DNA from: Blepharisma stoltei
Lineage: Eukaryota > Ciliophora > Heterotrichea > Heterotrichida > Blepharismidae
Reading direction: 5' to 3'
DNA: 64,000 nucleotides
Assembly: GCA_914767885.1 (NCBI GenBank)
Contig: CAJZBQ010000012.1
Location: 310,001-374,000, forward strand
Made by a program: the position numbers and the translations under genes. This document shows, one piece after another, positions 20,135 to 31,833 of the stretch (within the stretch, counting starts at the first letter, position 1; every line of letters starts with the position of its first letter). The notes under the pieces were generated by a model. That model was not told the origin of the DNA. It searched no databases and saw only the letters and a program-made list of their open reading frames with translations.

Positions 20135-22367
20135 ATGAAATCATATAGGACATTTTTTGAATCCACACAAGCAGAGACTCCTGGGAGTCGTAATAAGCTC
20201 TACAAAACACTCTCAACTCCTCTTTTTGAAAAGAGAAACCGTCGAAAGCTCTCTTCTACAAGATCAGCAAGCAGGTTTTCTTCCCCATCTCCTTCATCAT
20301 TTCTTAACAAAATCAAAAACCGACATCTTCACCAAGATTTCCCAGTCACCCCAGAACTTGCTTCACAAGTAATTCGAGAGTTCTTGCTTCCTATGTTTGA
20401 AGCAGATGGCCGTAAAATTAATGCTAAAAGCAGGTCTTCTTTATTTGGGATTAATTCAAAAGAAAATTCCTCAAGAATTGTTAAAGGCAAACTTACTCCT
20501 CCCCTCCATAAATGAATAAAAAAATTTTGTTCGCTCAAGAAGGGTGCTAATTTTTTTTAAAAAAAATTATATAGAAAAAAATTTTTTTTCGAAATTTTAA
20601 AAAAATCCTAATTCGCAAAAATTGGAAAGCAAATATTAATTTAATTTATAAAATTTATGTTTTTAAAAAGCAATTTGTTTAAAATTAAACAGAATTAGTT
20701 ATAGATTTCATTATGCTAATTATCACTTATATGTCAAATTTTTTTTCATAAAAAATTTTTGTTCGCTCAAGGAGGGTAGTTTTTTTGGCAAAAAAATAGA
20801 GAGATTTTTCTCATGATTTTGTTCACTCACGGAGGGAGTTAGTGAAATTATTTTGAGACAGCTGAATATTACTAATGAAGAATTGGAAAAGCTAAAAAAT
20901 AGATGGGTAGACACAGAAAAGGAAAAAAAAAGAATTAAAAATGAAATTGAGGAATTGAAAGGATGCTTAATTAACAGTATTTGCAACTTGAATATGTTAA
21001 AATATCATTATCAAGAGACAAATAAAACAATTAAAACTGAGCAGCTTAATGTCAGCCTCGTAAATCAACAAATAAATGAGTATCGGCAAATGAACCTGAA
21101 AAGAGAGGTAGAAAGGATAGAAAATATTGATCAGTTAAATAAGGAAAGAATTAAAAACAAAATTTTGGGTGACAAAGCCAATGAACTGCAGCATTGAAAT
21201 GCGTTTTTACTAATGCAAAATGATATTATGGGAGAGCGACTAAAAGGGCTCTATGAAGCTTGCGAAGATATGTGTGATAATCAAAAAAGCAATGAAAAAA
21301 TCGATAATGAGCTCCAAATTATCAAGAAAAGATCGAGCGATTTATTCAGCTATTGGATAAGCACTGAAGAAAATACTTTGCAAGTATCCCAAAACTGTTT
21401 GGAATTTATTAATCAAAACCATACAGCTGCAACACAACGAAAGCAATATCGAGATGATGTAAAAAAACTGAAAAACACCATGAAAGACATATTATTAACT
21501 ATGACTAAAAAAGTCTCCCAAGCTACTGATGAGAAAAACAATTATGAAGAAAAATGTTCACAAATGGAAAAGAAATTCAAAGACATCAGTGAAAGCTATA
21601 CAAAAGTTCGGCTCCAAATAAAAGAAATGAATGCAAAAAGAAAACAATTTGGCTTTGATGAAGAAAAGTTATGTAAAAATTGTAATAAGGCGTTTTATGA
21701 AAAAGATAATTATAATTGATCATGCCTTAGACATGCTGGGAAATGAAATGGGACAATGTACTGATGCTGCGGCAAACTAAAAGAAGATGCTATTGGATGT
21801 GTGAAATCTAAGCACGAAACCAGAGATGATGAAGAAGGAGATGAAAATGAAGCCAACGACGAAATCGCGAATAAAAAAATCAACAAAAAATGCCCGAGCT
21901 GTAAAGAAATTGGACATTTGCCTCATCAATGTCCAAAAGATCCAAACGCCAGAAGCAATGTGAACCAAAAAGAAGAAATTGATAGGATCTTTTTGACACA
22001 CAGAAGAAGGGACAGGATGGGGAATATGACGAATGATGTAACAATTAAGCTGAAAGCTATGCTTAAAATAAATGAAGAAGACGAAAAAGAAGGCAAAACT
22101 CAAAGAGAGAATATAGGCTTTGAAGATATCGAAGAAGTCAGACTAGAAGCTATTGAAACCCCTATCAATGTTTTTGAAATCGCCAAAAAAAGGCTTGAGA
22201 AATCATCCTCCTCAGTAAAGCACAGAAAGCTTTCGAGAATGAATAGCATGAGCAAAGACTTCACAGGGCTTCTCGATTCTGGGCTTCTTTTGAGCTCAAA
22301 AAACTATGAAGGAAGCCATTCAAGACGTCAGTCAATTAACTTCAAACTATCATCTATAGATACATAA
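20135..22367 (+). CDS. Coiled-coil zinc-binding protein, 628 aa
   Basis: It starts MKSYRTFFESTQAETPGSRN with a basic Ser-rich N-terminus. A family A MITE (about 20496-20841) interrupts it; removal gives VKGKLSEIILRQLNITNEEL and 629 codons in total. The middle is a long coiled coil. Next comes a Cys/His/Trp cluster (EKLCKNCNKAFYEKDNYNWS, then CLRHAGKW, YWCCG) with Trp from TGA, likely zinc-binding. A CCHC knuckle follows (CPSCKEIGHLPHQCPKD). The C-terminus is Ser-rich and basic. The last zinc pattern suggests nucleic-acid or protein binding; the family was not recognised. Confidence 0.78.
20496..20841. mobile_element. MITE family A IES, copy 5 (346 bp)
   Basis: TTA-flanked, with CTCCTCCCCTCC... 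and inverted right end ...GTTCACTCACGGAGGGAG. A subterminal GTTCGCTCA(A)GGAGGG box is present at both ends. Excision restores AAA-CTT-AGT-GAA. The restored site is CTTAG. Confidence 0.93.
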
Positions 22368-22422
22368 ACCCACATAAAATTATGTAATTAATATCTATTG
22401 AGGAAGCATTATTTATATTAAC

Positions 22423-23973
22423 TTAACCTCCAATTCCAGCAAGACTCAGAACTGCACTAATTGACCCAACTAGAAACAGAAACGTGAATCCTCCAACGAT
22501 CACAATGAACTGCCAACTCCTTGGCTCATAGCCCATAATGTTGCATCTCAGTAATGCTAAATAGAAATCACCTGGAAGAATTAGGACAATGATTCCACAA
22601 CAGAACCCTCCTAAGAACCCAAAAAGAACAGTAATTGCTGGGTACACAATTGCGATGGCCAATGTCGTGAGCAATAAGACAAGCGTAACTGTGACATGTC
22701 TGAATATTCCTTACAGTTGAGTTGAAGGATTTTCTTTCTTTAAGAGGTTCTTTATGATTGTCGTACGGCATGGAGGAATATTGATGGGAACTGCGAAAAT
22801 CAAGGTAATAGACATCAAGATCCTAGAAATGACCATTGGGGTGTCGTTGCTTATATCGTCTGGTGTATGCCTCATTATGATTAAGGTTGGGGTTTTGTTG
22901 AGGACAGACAGATACCCGAAAAGACCAAGGAAAATATAAGGAACCATGACGCTGAAGATGGTCCTGAAGGAAACCTTTTTAATTCGCCGAAGGTTACTGT
23001 ATCGGAGTTCTCCTTGGACCTGGGCGATGTTGGTATGACAGGTAAAAGAGTAAAGGCAAAATGCGTACCCAGAAAAAATGTTTACATTCATATCAAAATA
23101 TTCCGGGCGCAGGTCAAATGACTTTGCCTTTTTGATAGTGTCCATTTCACTGAATACTTTTGGTCGAAAATTTTTAAATAGTGTATCCATTTGGCCGAAA
23201 TTTGACCCTTTTTTCGGTCAAATGTCTCACTATCAAAAATGATTCGAACAAAGTTTCCCCTGTGAGATGTCGCGCTATCAAATTTCCGCAGTCATTTGAC
23301 ATGGAGCCAAATATTCCACCTTCCCATAGTTATTGTGTCGCTCAAAAAGGTAAAATTCACAAATTAGCAACAAGGTGATATAAACCAGAGTAAACGCACT
23401 TAGCATGGAAACAAATCGAAAAGAGCTTAAGTTCTTTAATAGTCCAAGTGGGATCATAATCAAAACACAAGATGCACACATAATCACAATCCTTGTTTCT
23501 TCTGGGCTTGTGTGAATATCAAATGATTTTGCGATGCTAGGAACAAATTCTCCTATCATGATTTGGTAGCCTATTAAAGTACCATAAACATATAAAATAA
23601 TCGTCACGTCCATAATCATTCCCCATCTTTTGCCTAAAATTGTCCTAACTAGATTAGGATAATTATAATTTTTGTGTTTGTCTGCTGCAAGAGCAATTCC
23701 AATCAAGCCATAATAGCTTGAAAAAGCTCCCAAAAGAATCATTAGCAGGCCGAGTGTGATGCCTAATCATTTAAAGATTAAAGGTATCGTCAAACAACCT
23801 GCCCCAATTGCTGTAGAAATCAAGGCAAAAATCGAACCTCTCATGGAGCCTGGCTCCATCTTCCCCACAACTCTGTCTGTCCAGCTTCTGTCTTTTCGAG
23901 ATCCGTCTTCGTTTAAGGATTGAAGAGGAACTTCTCGAGAACTATCATATGATCCTACTGATGTATCACCCAT
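22423..23973 (-). CDS. AAAP/SLC38-type amino-acid transporter
   Basis: 440 aa multipass transporter. It starts MGDTSVGSYDSSREVPLQSL and has the family's first helix GSIFALISTAIGAGCLTIPL, followed by FKWLGITLG where Trp is TGA. About eleven hydrophobic helices follow; SFTCHTNIAQVQGEL matches the FxCHxNI..I..EL signature. A 213-bp TA-bounded IES (about 23101-23313) is removed to give NYGKVEYFDMNVNIF. A 15-nt intron GTAAGGAATATTCAG (about 22700-22714) is removed to give PSTQLRHVTVTL. The joined length is 441 codons. It probably exchanges neutral amino acids with Na+ or H+ at the plasma or lysosomal membrane; the substrate is not determinable. Confidence 0.9.
23101..23313. mobile_element. IES with inverted repeats (213 bp) in transporter gene
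   Basis: TA-bounded within the direct repeat AAATATTCC on both sides. Subterminal inverted repeats GTCAAATGACT...TTTGATAG face each other. Removal restores the transporter frame; retention gives TAG/TGA near the junction. Confidence 0.85.
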
Positions 23974-24475
23974 TTTATTTATTTAAGTTAACTGGTGAAT
24001 ATATTTGTGACGATTTAAAGATATGTCAAAGATTGATATTTTCAGAGAAAAAGAAATAGCATAAGATAGTTATGGATTAAGATTAAAGGTCTATAATTTT
24101 TAACAAAAAGGCTATTGGTAGAGAGATTGCTTTGGGCAATTTCAAGTTTTGATTTTTCAATTGGCGTTGGAAAATTGTAATTTTAGCTGATGACATCATT
24201 TGAAAATGGTGAAATAGCACTCTCTCGGGTGAAGTTTCTTATGATATTAGCTCTGTGCATGCACATATATAGTAAGGATGCAGGTGTAAAAGAAACAAAA
24301 ATTTTTTAAAGATCAATGTTTATATCAAATTTTAAAAATTTAAGAAAATTACGAAAATTGATTTTTGTAGCTTGATTTTAAGGTTATAACTATTAGTTAG
24401 GAAAATAATTCGAAACAAGTTTTCTGGTTAAAGAAAAATCATATTATACACTCATATATTATCAGTTGTTGCTTG
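23974..24475. other. Intergenic region
   Basis: AT-rich DNA upstream of the transporter and downstream of the channel gene. Nothing recognised. Confidence 0.6.
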
Positions 24476-27058
24476 TTAGCTTTTGAAAGAGTTTGGAGTG
24501 TCCAATGAGCCTATAGAGCTTTGCTTTTCCAATAGCTCAAAATTTAAATCTGGAAAGTTCCTCGCTGTTGACAAAGTGCTGATTTTTATTTCTGGCAAAT
24601 AATCTCGTCTTTTCTCACGAATTTCTATTTTTGTCACTATATCTTGCAAACGGTCAATCAATTTGGTATTTTCTTTCAACTGTTCGCTTATCGTGACCAT
24701 TTCTTTAAATTTCATTTTTTCGCTATACTTAAAGTCTTCCCTTTCAGACTCTTCATTAATTTCTTTTTCAATCTCACATATCTCTTTTGCTATTATTTCT
24801 TTAAACTCAATTGCTTTCAAGGTTTTTATCAGTCCATTTTTATTAGCTTTTACCAAAGCTTTCATTTCCGCAAGAGCTTTAATAATTTTCTTTTCTCTCT
24901 CATCAGCAAAGTGCACAATTTCTTTTCAGACTGCAGGAAACTCGAATTGGATTTTTTCAATTAGCTATGTAAGAGTTACCTTCTTGGTCATTACTAACTC
25001 CCCCCCCTCCGTGAGTGAACAAAAAAATTTTGTTCACTCACGGAGGGGGTTAATTTTTTTTTTTTTAAAAAATTTATATATAAATTTTATAAAAAATATT
25101 TTTTTTCGAAATTTAGAAAAATCCTAATTCGCAAAAATTGGAAAGCAAATATTAATTTAATTTATAAAAATTTATGTTTTAAAAAGCAATTCGTTCAAAA
25201 TTAAATAGATTTAGCTCTAGATTTCATTATACTAAATTATCATTTATATATTAAAATTTTTTTCCATAAAAAAATTTTTGTATTAAAAAAATTTTTGTTC
25301 ACTCACGGAGGGTGGGTTTTTGGTCAAAAAATGGCGATTTTTCTAATGTTTTGTTCACTCACGGAGGGGGGGGAGTAAGAGAACAACATCAGTTTCTGCG
25401 CATATATTATACTTTCTTAACACATTTCTAACAACTTCAGCATCCCCAAAATAATGTCCTTCCTGCAACACCCTATACACTATATTATCATATCCATATA
25501 TAAAGCACACTCTCCCAGATGATATAAAATAAATAGTATGAGGCACCTCCCCTTTAGCACATATCATTTCATTAATCCCAATCATCAGTGGCTGTAGATA
25601 TGGTACCACCCCAGCAATAAAAGTATAGTCTTTCAAAGTAAAAAATGAAAATTTTTTAATAATTCCTTTATGCATACTTAATGCTATGTCATATCTCAAC
25701 TTTTTAGGAAACTCGTTAAGCAGCTCTTCTTTATCATCAGAAGAAATCGCAACTTTTTCAGTTCTAATTCTAATAGTTTTTATCATTTTATGCTTGATAT
25801 CTTTAGAAACATTAGTTTCTCTTGCAAAATCGTCTGAAACTTGGATTTTGTGATCGATGAGGTTCTTCATAATATCAATATTCGAGTACATTGAAGAAAG
25901 GCTACCAATGCTGAAGGATAAAAAATAGACTCCACAGATCATTCAGACCATAGCAATGAATTTTTCAAAGGTTGTATATGCATTTATGTCACCATAGCCC
26001 ACGGTTGCTAAAGTTGTCATGGCTCAGTAGATGCAGGTAAGATATTGGTCTCATACAGAACTATCAATATATCCAAGCCTCACTACCCAAGTCTCTGGAG
26101 TAAAGCCATCAAATCTTGCAGTATAAAACCACATACACCCCACCAAATGCAATGAAATAGCAATCACTGATAAAGCTCCCACAAGTCTTGTTATACTATG
26201 ATTAATATTCAATATTATTTGGATATTTTCAAAATTCTGACTTGAAGTTTGCTGTTTCAGCATTTTTGTAAGCTTTGTTAGCCTAAATAGCCTTGGCAAT
26301 GATTTTATTTTTAAAAGCTTCACCAGCTGATTCATAAGTGAACTTTTAGTATCAGTTGCCATGACAACTTCTATCATCCCAAATGGAATTGAAGCAAACA
26401 AGTCAATAAGAAACCACCCGAATAAATAATTATAAAATATTTTTTTTCTGGAAGTCACAAGAATGTCGTCTTTATTGAAGTAAGCAGTGTTTAGGTGAAT
26501 TAGAGTGTCCAGTAAAAAGGAAATATCTGTGGCAAAATCTATTCAAAACCAGGCATCCATCACAGAGGTTGTTAGAAAAGCAATCACAAATGGAGTGACT
26601 ACTGCTGTATATAAAAGCCAAAAAGCTATATAGAAATCTCAGAGTAATTTGAATCAGCCACTGGGATTAATGATGTATTTTGGAATAACTGGATTATCAC
26701 GACTGGAGTAAGCGGAATGAAGAACTGTGTCCGCTTTTTTCTGATAATATTCATCTTGAGAGCAGCTATCATTTTTTGAAAAGAAAAAGGCACTGTCGTC
26801 CGTCCCATATTTCTTGATATCGTTTATCAAGCCTTTCATTCGAATGTCCATCATCACTTTTCATTTCATTCTTTGTCAAATCCTCTTATATTTACAGGGC
26901 GAAGGCTGATCAATTTGAATTTGCTCAACAGGTTCAGTTGAGAGAGTCATGATAAAGCTGTCTTGTGGCTTTTTTGCATCTTCAATAGAATTTAGTCTAT
27001 TTCTAGGTGTGAATGGCTTTTCTTCAACAGCAATTTGTGAGTATTCAATAGGCAACAC
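24476..27058 (-). CDS. Cyclic-nucleotide-binding-domain K+ channel (CNG/HCN/EAG-like)
   Basis: 728 aa. It starts MLPIEYSQIAVEEKPFTPRN. Six transmembrane segments; S4 is basic (IKSLPRLFRLTKLTKMLKQQ); the pore reads YWAMTTLATVGYGDINAY with the K+ filter VGYGD. The C-linker and CNBD follow (GEVPHTIYFISSGRVCFIYG, GHYFGDAEVV). Many Trp codons are TGA. A 381-bp family A MITE (about 24998-25378) and a 15-nt intron GTAACTCTTACATAG (about 24965-24979) lie close together at the CNBD end. Their removal gives TDVVLLVMTKKLIEKIQFEF and then PAVWKEIVHFADEREKK. The total is 729 codons. It probably sets membrane potential and ciliary beating or photoresponse, but this is inference. Confidence 0.92.
24998..25378. 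mobile_element. MITE family A IES, copy 6 (381 bp)
   Basis: A good full-length copy. The left end has CTCCCCCCCCTCCGTGAGTG then AACAAAAAAATTTTGTTCAC and the inverted box. The right end has two boxes GTTCACTCACGGAGGG about 50 bp apart, then GGGGGGAG. It is flanked by TAA. Excision restores the channel. Confidence 0.95.
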
Positions 27059-27476
27059 TTTTTTATTCCTTTTACGAAGTATACTTATGATACTCTACAT
27101 AAACTTTTACCATTTGTCAAATATGATATAAATTGAAATAACAATAAATTATTATTTTCATAAGTATAATTTAAGAGTCTAAGGAGCTAAGATTTAAAAG
27201 GGCTTGAGATTAATGTTTCATATAATTTTAATTTATTGGAAATTGTTGATCAATATTATTATTAAAATTCATTGTTTAATTTCAAATTTTATGACACAAT
27301 TATAAATTTTGGTTGGAAGCTCAGCATTCTAAAATTTATAATGAGGATTTTTCTTGTTTTAAAACATAATCAATAATTTCTGAAATTTTAAAAGAATTAA
27401 CTATGAAGTATTCAAAATATAAATTCTAATAAAACTATCGCCTCAAAATAATTTTTAAAAATTCATCAAAATTTAT
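27059..27476. other. Intergenic AT-rich region
   Basis: Between two minus-strand genes. Strongly AT-rich. Nothing recognised. Confidence 0.6.
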
Positions 27477-28808
27477 TTAGTTTTCTAAACTCGAGCTGTG
27501 CACAAAAATTTGTTGGTATTCGTTGACAATAAGTTTCCAACCATTACTTAATAAGAATTCAGTCACTAATTTGCATTTTCCACCATGGGGAAGTCTGCAG
27601 TCATCAATCATCACTATTGTATTTTGATGCAAATTTTTATATGAAGCTTTTATTTCTTTTAGATGATGCTCCTGGGATGGATTTGGGTTATTAGCGTCAA
27701 AATCATAGCTATCTAAATATAAAAAATCAATTGGAAACGGGTAGCTTTCTAAGAAAGCAATAGAGTCGCTGGTAATAACTTTAGAGTTTTCACCAAACAT
27801 TTGTATACCTTGAATAGCATGATCTACATTTTCTTGACTGATATCCACTGACCACAAAAATCTGTTATGCCTAATTGTCTTGAATAATTGTTCTCATTTT
27901 AGCATGCTGAACAATTTTAAATGCAAAATAAATAATAAATTCTTCATATTCTGAATTAATTCGTATTGACTTGGCATAGTTAGATATCCAAAATGTCCAA
28001 ATATCACAGTTGAGCAGCCGTCTCCCAAACAGTTTGCTTCTCCGTCCCTTGAAGTTCCTGTCTCCACTATATTTACCACATTACGATCAATCATTAACTT
28101 CATAGCGAGAGTTATAGTTATATATCTGTGGTTTGAAGAAGGAATTCTATTAACTCCCCCCCTCCGTGAGTGAACAAAACCATTAGAAAAATCGCTATTT
28201 TTTGCCCAAAAACCTACCTTCCGTGAGTGAACAAAAATTTTTTTAATAGAAAAAATTTTTATGGAAAAAAAATTTTGATATATAAATGATAATTAGTATA
28301 ATGAAATCTAGAGCTAATTCTGTTTAATTTCAAACGAATTGCTTTTTAAAACATAAATTTTATAAATTAAATTAATATTTGCTTTCCAATTTTTTGCCAA
28401 TTAGATTTTTTTTAATTTCGAAAAAAAATATTGTTTTTAAAATTTATATATAAATGTTTTTTAAAAAAAAAAAAATTAACCCCCCTCCGTGAGTGAACAA
28501 AAATTTTTTTGTTCACTCACGGAGGTGGGGGGAGTAAGCATAACTGTGTGCAAAGCGAGTCTCTGAAAGGCATCAGAAAGGGTATCAATTTGCCGTTTTT
28601 GGCTTATCAGTTCTCTTTTTTGTAAATTGTAAGGCTTAGGTGTCTTCTCTATATTTCCACAACCTTTACCATTGCAATTGATTGGGTCTTTTAGCGGTTG
28701 CTTTGCCTTTTTAACACCACTGCGCGATCTTGATAAATTTTCAGTGCTAGAGCAGATATAGACTAATAAAAGAAGAAGTAATATAGCTTGATGCCTTAAA
28801 TTCATCAA
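27477..28808 (-). CDS. Membrane-anchored methyltransferase-like protein
   Basis: 278 aa after removal of two IESs. The N-terminus is a signal anchor (MMNLRHQAILLLLLLVYICS). Class I methyltransferase-like motifs follow: VNIVETGTSRDGEANCLGDG (glycine motif I), RFLWSVDISQENVDHA (acidic end of strand 2), PIDFLYLDSYDFDANN and TIVMIDDCRL. A family A MITE (about 28151-28534) is removed to give HTVMLNRIPSSNHRY. A 111-bp IES with TATGCC/GGCATA ends (27868-27978) is removed to give HFGYLTNRFLWSVD. The joined length is 279 codons. It is likely a lumenal (Golgi/ER) enzyme; the substrate is unknown. A glycan or small-molecule O-methyltransferase is possible. Confidence 0.8.
27868..27978. mobile_element. 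Short IES (111 bp) with TATGCC/GGCATA ends
   Basis: TA-bounded. Short inverted ends TATGCC...GGCATA. Excision restores the methyltransferase-like frame. Confidence 0.85.
28151..28534. mobile_element. MITE family A IES, copy 7 (384 bp)
   Basis: TAA-flanked. Both ends show the CTCCCCCCCTCCGTGAGTGA box and the interior subterminal box. Excision gives ATG-CTT-AAT-AGA in the host frame. Confidence 0.93.
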
Positions 28809-29186
28809 TTTTAAATTCTAGATTATGTTTCGGATCAGAATAAATGGTCGTTAAAATTTCTTATTCTGGTAAGATTAATAAAAAAATGAAGTTTCATAAT
28901 TGTCTGCAGATTTAAAAAGATTATTATTTTTTATAATAAAAGCAAAAATGAAATATTAAGAAATTATAGCCCTAATATTTGGGTATAACAAAAATTAGTT
29001 ATAATATTAGATATTTTTTTAAGCTTGCTTAAAATTTATATTTGTCTCACAGCATTTTAATATCTTTTTCGCACTCAAATTCTAATATAGCCTACTCACA
29101 TCCACTTTCCTTATCCTTTTTCCTCCCCTCCTTCCCTATCTCTTCTCAAATTCAAATAGGAGTCACATTTTCCAATTCTCATAAAA
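28809..29186. promoter_or_regulatory. Divergent intergenic region (possible shared promoter)
   Basis: 378 bp between the divergent methyltransferase-like gene and the second channel gene. AT-rich, with no MITE. A promoter function is inferred only from orientation. Confidence 0.4.
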
Positions 29187-31409
29187 ATGAAATCAATAGT
29201 CTCAAGACGCAGATGGTCTGCAGTTTCCCTGATAGAGCTTTCACAATATCCAGCAGACACTCTCGAGCCTGGAAACAAACCTTTATTACCTTTAAGGCAC
29301 CTAACAAAAGAAGATTTTTTCCCTGCAACCCCTATTGCAGACGACGATATCGAAAAGAGCAAATGGGTGATCCACCCTGAAAGTTCATGAAAACTCGTAT
29401 GAGATATTCTCAATATGATGACAATTTTCTATCAAGCTGTAACTGTACCATTCTTCTTGGCCTTCACTGTTTCTGATACGGAAACATGGAGTTTTATTGA
29501 TGATGCGATCACAGTTTTCTATATCACTGACATGGCATTTTGTTTTAATACAGCATATTACCAAGGTGGAGCTGTAATAGCTTCTAGGAAGCAAATAGCC
29601 AAGAATTATTTGAAATTATGGTTTTGGGTAGATCTTTTTACAACATTTCCTTATGATACAGTCATCTCTATGTCATCTGGAAAAGACACTAACAGTAGTT
29701 ATTCAAGCGCTGCTAAATTGTTGAGGATTTTGAAGTTTAATAGGATTTTAAGACTTATTAGGCTGGCAAAACTGAAGAAAATTTTGATTGAAGTTGAAGA
29801 TTATATATCAAGCCATTATATAGCAAATTTACTAGTGTTTGTAAGATTAGTTGTTTTCGCGTTTTTTATCGCCCATTGAACTGCCTGCATATGATATTAT
29901 ATTGCTCTAAACGATTCAGAAACTCATCCACAGACCTGGCTGAACACAGCTTATATGGAATCCACCAGCAATACAGAAGTCTATATAACAGCTTTATATT
30001 GGGCCTTTACCACAATGGCCACTGTAGGATATGGAGATATATACCCAATTACAAATAACGAAATCATCTTCGCAATCATAGCAATGGCTGTTGCTTGCGG
30101 TATGTTTGCATACACAGTAGGTAGTATAGGAGGCCTAGTCTCCAAGCACAGCGCTGAAGAAAACGTATACCGAGAACAATGCGTTGCTATCAATGCTTAT
30201 ATGAAGGACAAAAAGCTCTCGAATGATTTAAAATTCAGAGTAAGGAGATATCTTGACTATATTTGGGAAAACCTCAAACAAAGTATGATGGGAGAAAACG
30301 AAATCCTTGCCCTGCTGTCAGAGCCTTTGCGTGAAGAAATTTTTGTTCACACAAGAGGTCAGACGCTGAATATTTGCAGTTTGTTTAGCAGTTTTCAGAA
30401 ACACTTTTTATTACAGTTAACGAAGCTTTTGGAGCCGAAGACTTTTGCCCCAAATGATTCTGTTTTTGAAGAAGGAGAAAAGAGTACAACACTTTATTTT
30501 ATTCAAAATGGTATTGTGGAGTTATATCATCACGATACACAGTCTATCTTTAAAGAGCTTAAGTCTGATAATTATTTTGGCGAAATAGCTTTGTTTACTT
30601 TTAGGCCAAGGTGCTGCTCTGCGCGATGCTGCGAATTTGTCGAAACTTTGTCTTTATCAAGAGAAAAAATGGACAGCTTGCTTGAAAGAAACCCGGATGC
30701 AGCTAGAATTTGTGATTATTTTTACAAACAGTGCCAAGATGGCGACTTAAGCATATTGGGCGTCGCATGCTATCTCTGTGGGGAGGTAGGCCATGTTTCT
30801 CCTAACTGTAAGCGTGTTCTTCTCAATTTTGATAATGAAATACTCAAGAAAAAGTGGCTTAACTCTAGATCAGGAGAAAGCATATCAGTAAACCCTTACG
30901 AACTTCAAGAAAACAGAAGAGCTCGCAGGGTAAAAGCTTTGAAATACATGGCAGCTAATGTTGTGGGCTCCGAAAGAGACCCTTCAATATTATACAACGA
31001 AAATCCAGCCCTCACTAAAAAAATTAACAAATATCTAGACAAAGGCAGCCTCAGCGGTATTTTAGAGCCTGTCACCCCAAGACCAAGAGCAACCTCTTTC
31101 AGAGATCAAGCAAGGCCAGCTGTTGACCACATTCTTAATATGACTGAGCCTGACATTTTTGATGAAGATGCCAGCCCAATCCGAACTGACAAATTTGATA
31201 GAAGCTTAATCACAGCTAAAGGAGCAAGCGGAAGTGGCATAAAAGTAAGCAAAATAAGCCAGATCTTAGGGAATGAAGATGAGTATGAATTTGATAGCAA
31301 TCCACAAGAACCTAGACAGTATTTGAGGATTCCTCAAAGCTTGCTTGGTGAAGATTCGCTGAAAGATATTTTTCCTGATGAAAGAATATGCATTAAGATA
31401 CATTACTAA
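29187..31409 (+). CDS. CNBD K+ channel with C-terminal zinc knuckle
   Basis: 740 aa. It starts MKSIVSRRRWSAVSLIEL. Several TGA codons are Trp (HPESSWKLVWDILNMM, FIAHWTACIW). S4 region KLLRILKFNRILRLIRLAKL. Pore ALYWAFTTMATVGYGDIYPI. The C-linker and CNBD follow (SVFEEGEKSTTLYFIQNGIV, DNYFGEIALF). After the CNBD a CCHC zinc knuckle appears (about residue 530: CYLCGEVGHVSPNCK), then a long disordered Ser/Pro tail. No introns or IESs. The knuckle is unusual for this channel class and may bind RNA or a protein partner. It is paralogous to the channel at 24.5-27.1 kb but diverged. Confidence 0.92.
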
Positions 31410-31439
31410 GATTTTAAAGTGGTAATCTCTTCAGCGAGG

Positions 31440-31778
31440 AGTTTTATCAAAACCTCTCTTTCAATTCCCAATTTTTGATGTCAACAGCCATCTTGCCCAA
31501 CAAGCATTCCAGAAAACCCATCAAAAGGGCCAAAAAGCTTCCACTGGTGTTTTGCCTCGCTCTATACTTGATTTTTGCGCGTGTTCCACCTAAGGGTCAC
31601 CTTCCTTGGGGGTGCCAAGCGGTAAAACTACTATACGTGCAATAATGCAGAGCCAAGCGACTTACCTTAAATGATAAGCCATATTTTGAATTGTAGATAA
31701 GAAAACCGAATCCCAGGAAAGGTTTATAGAGTAAACAGTTTCCGCACATAGCGATTTTATTATTATTATGATGAAAGA
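31440..31778 (+). repeat. SINE-like dispersed repeat, copy 2
   Basis: It matches copy 1 (15.2 kb) in order and orientation: GATGTCAACAGCCATCTTGC, AAGCATTCCA, TCCACTGGTGTTTTGCCTCG, CGTGTTCCACCTAAGGGTCA and a CACATAGCGATTTTATTATT ending. GC-richer than the flanks. Confidence 0.6.
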
Positions 31779-31833
31779 ATATATAGAAACTCCGGATAGC
31801 CATGATAATTTAATGAGAAAAATATTAACATGT

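Noticed and set aside
24476-25942. Two separate genes on the minus strand
   Set aside because: The CNBD continues across the MITE and the 15-nt intron in frame, so it is one channel gene.
29042-29380. 112-aa plus-strand frame before the second channel
   Set aside because: It overlaps the channel start in another frame and has low-complexity Ser/His content without conservation.
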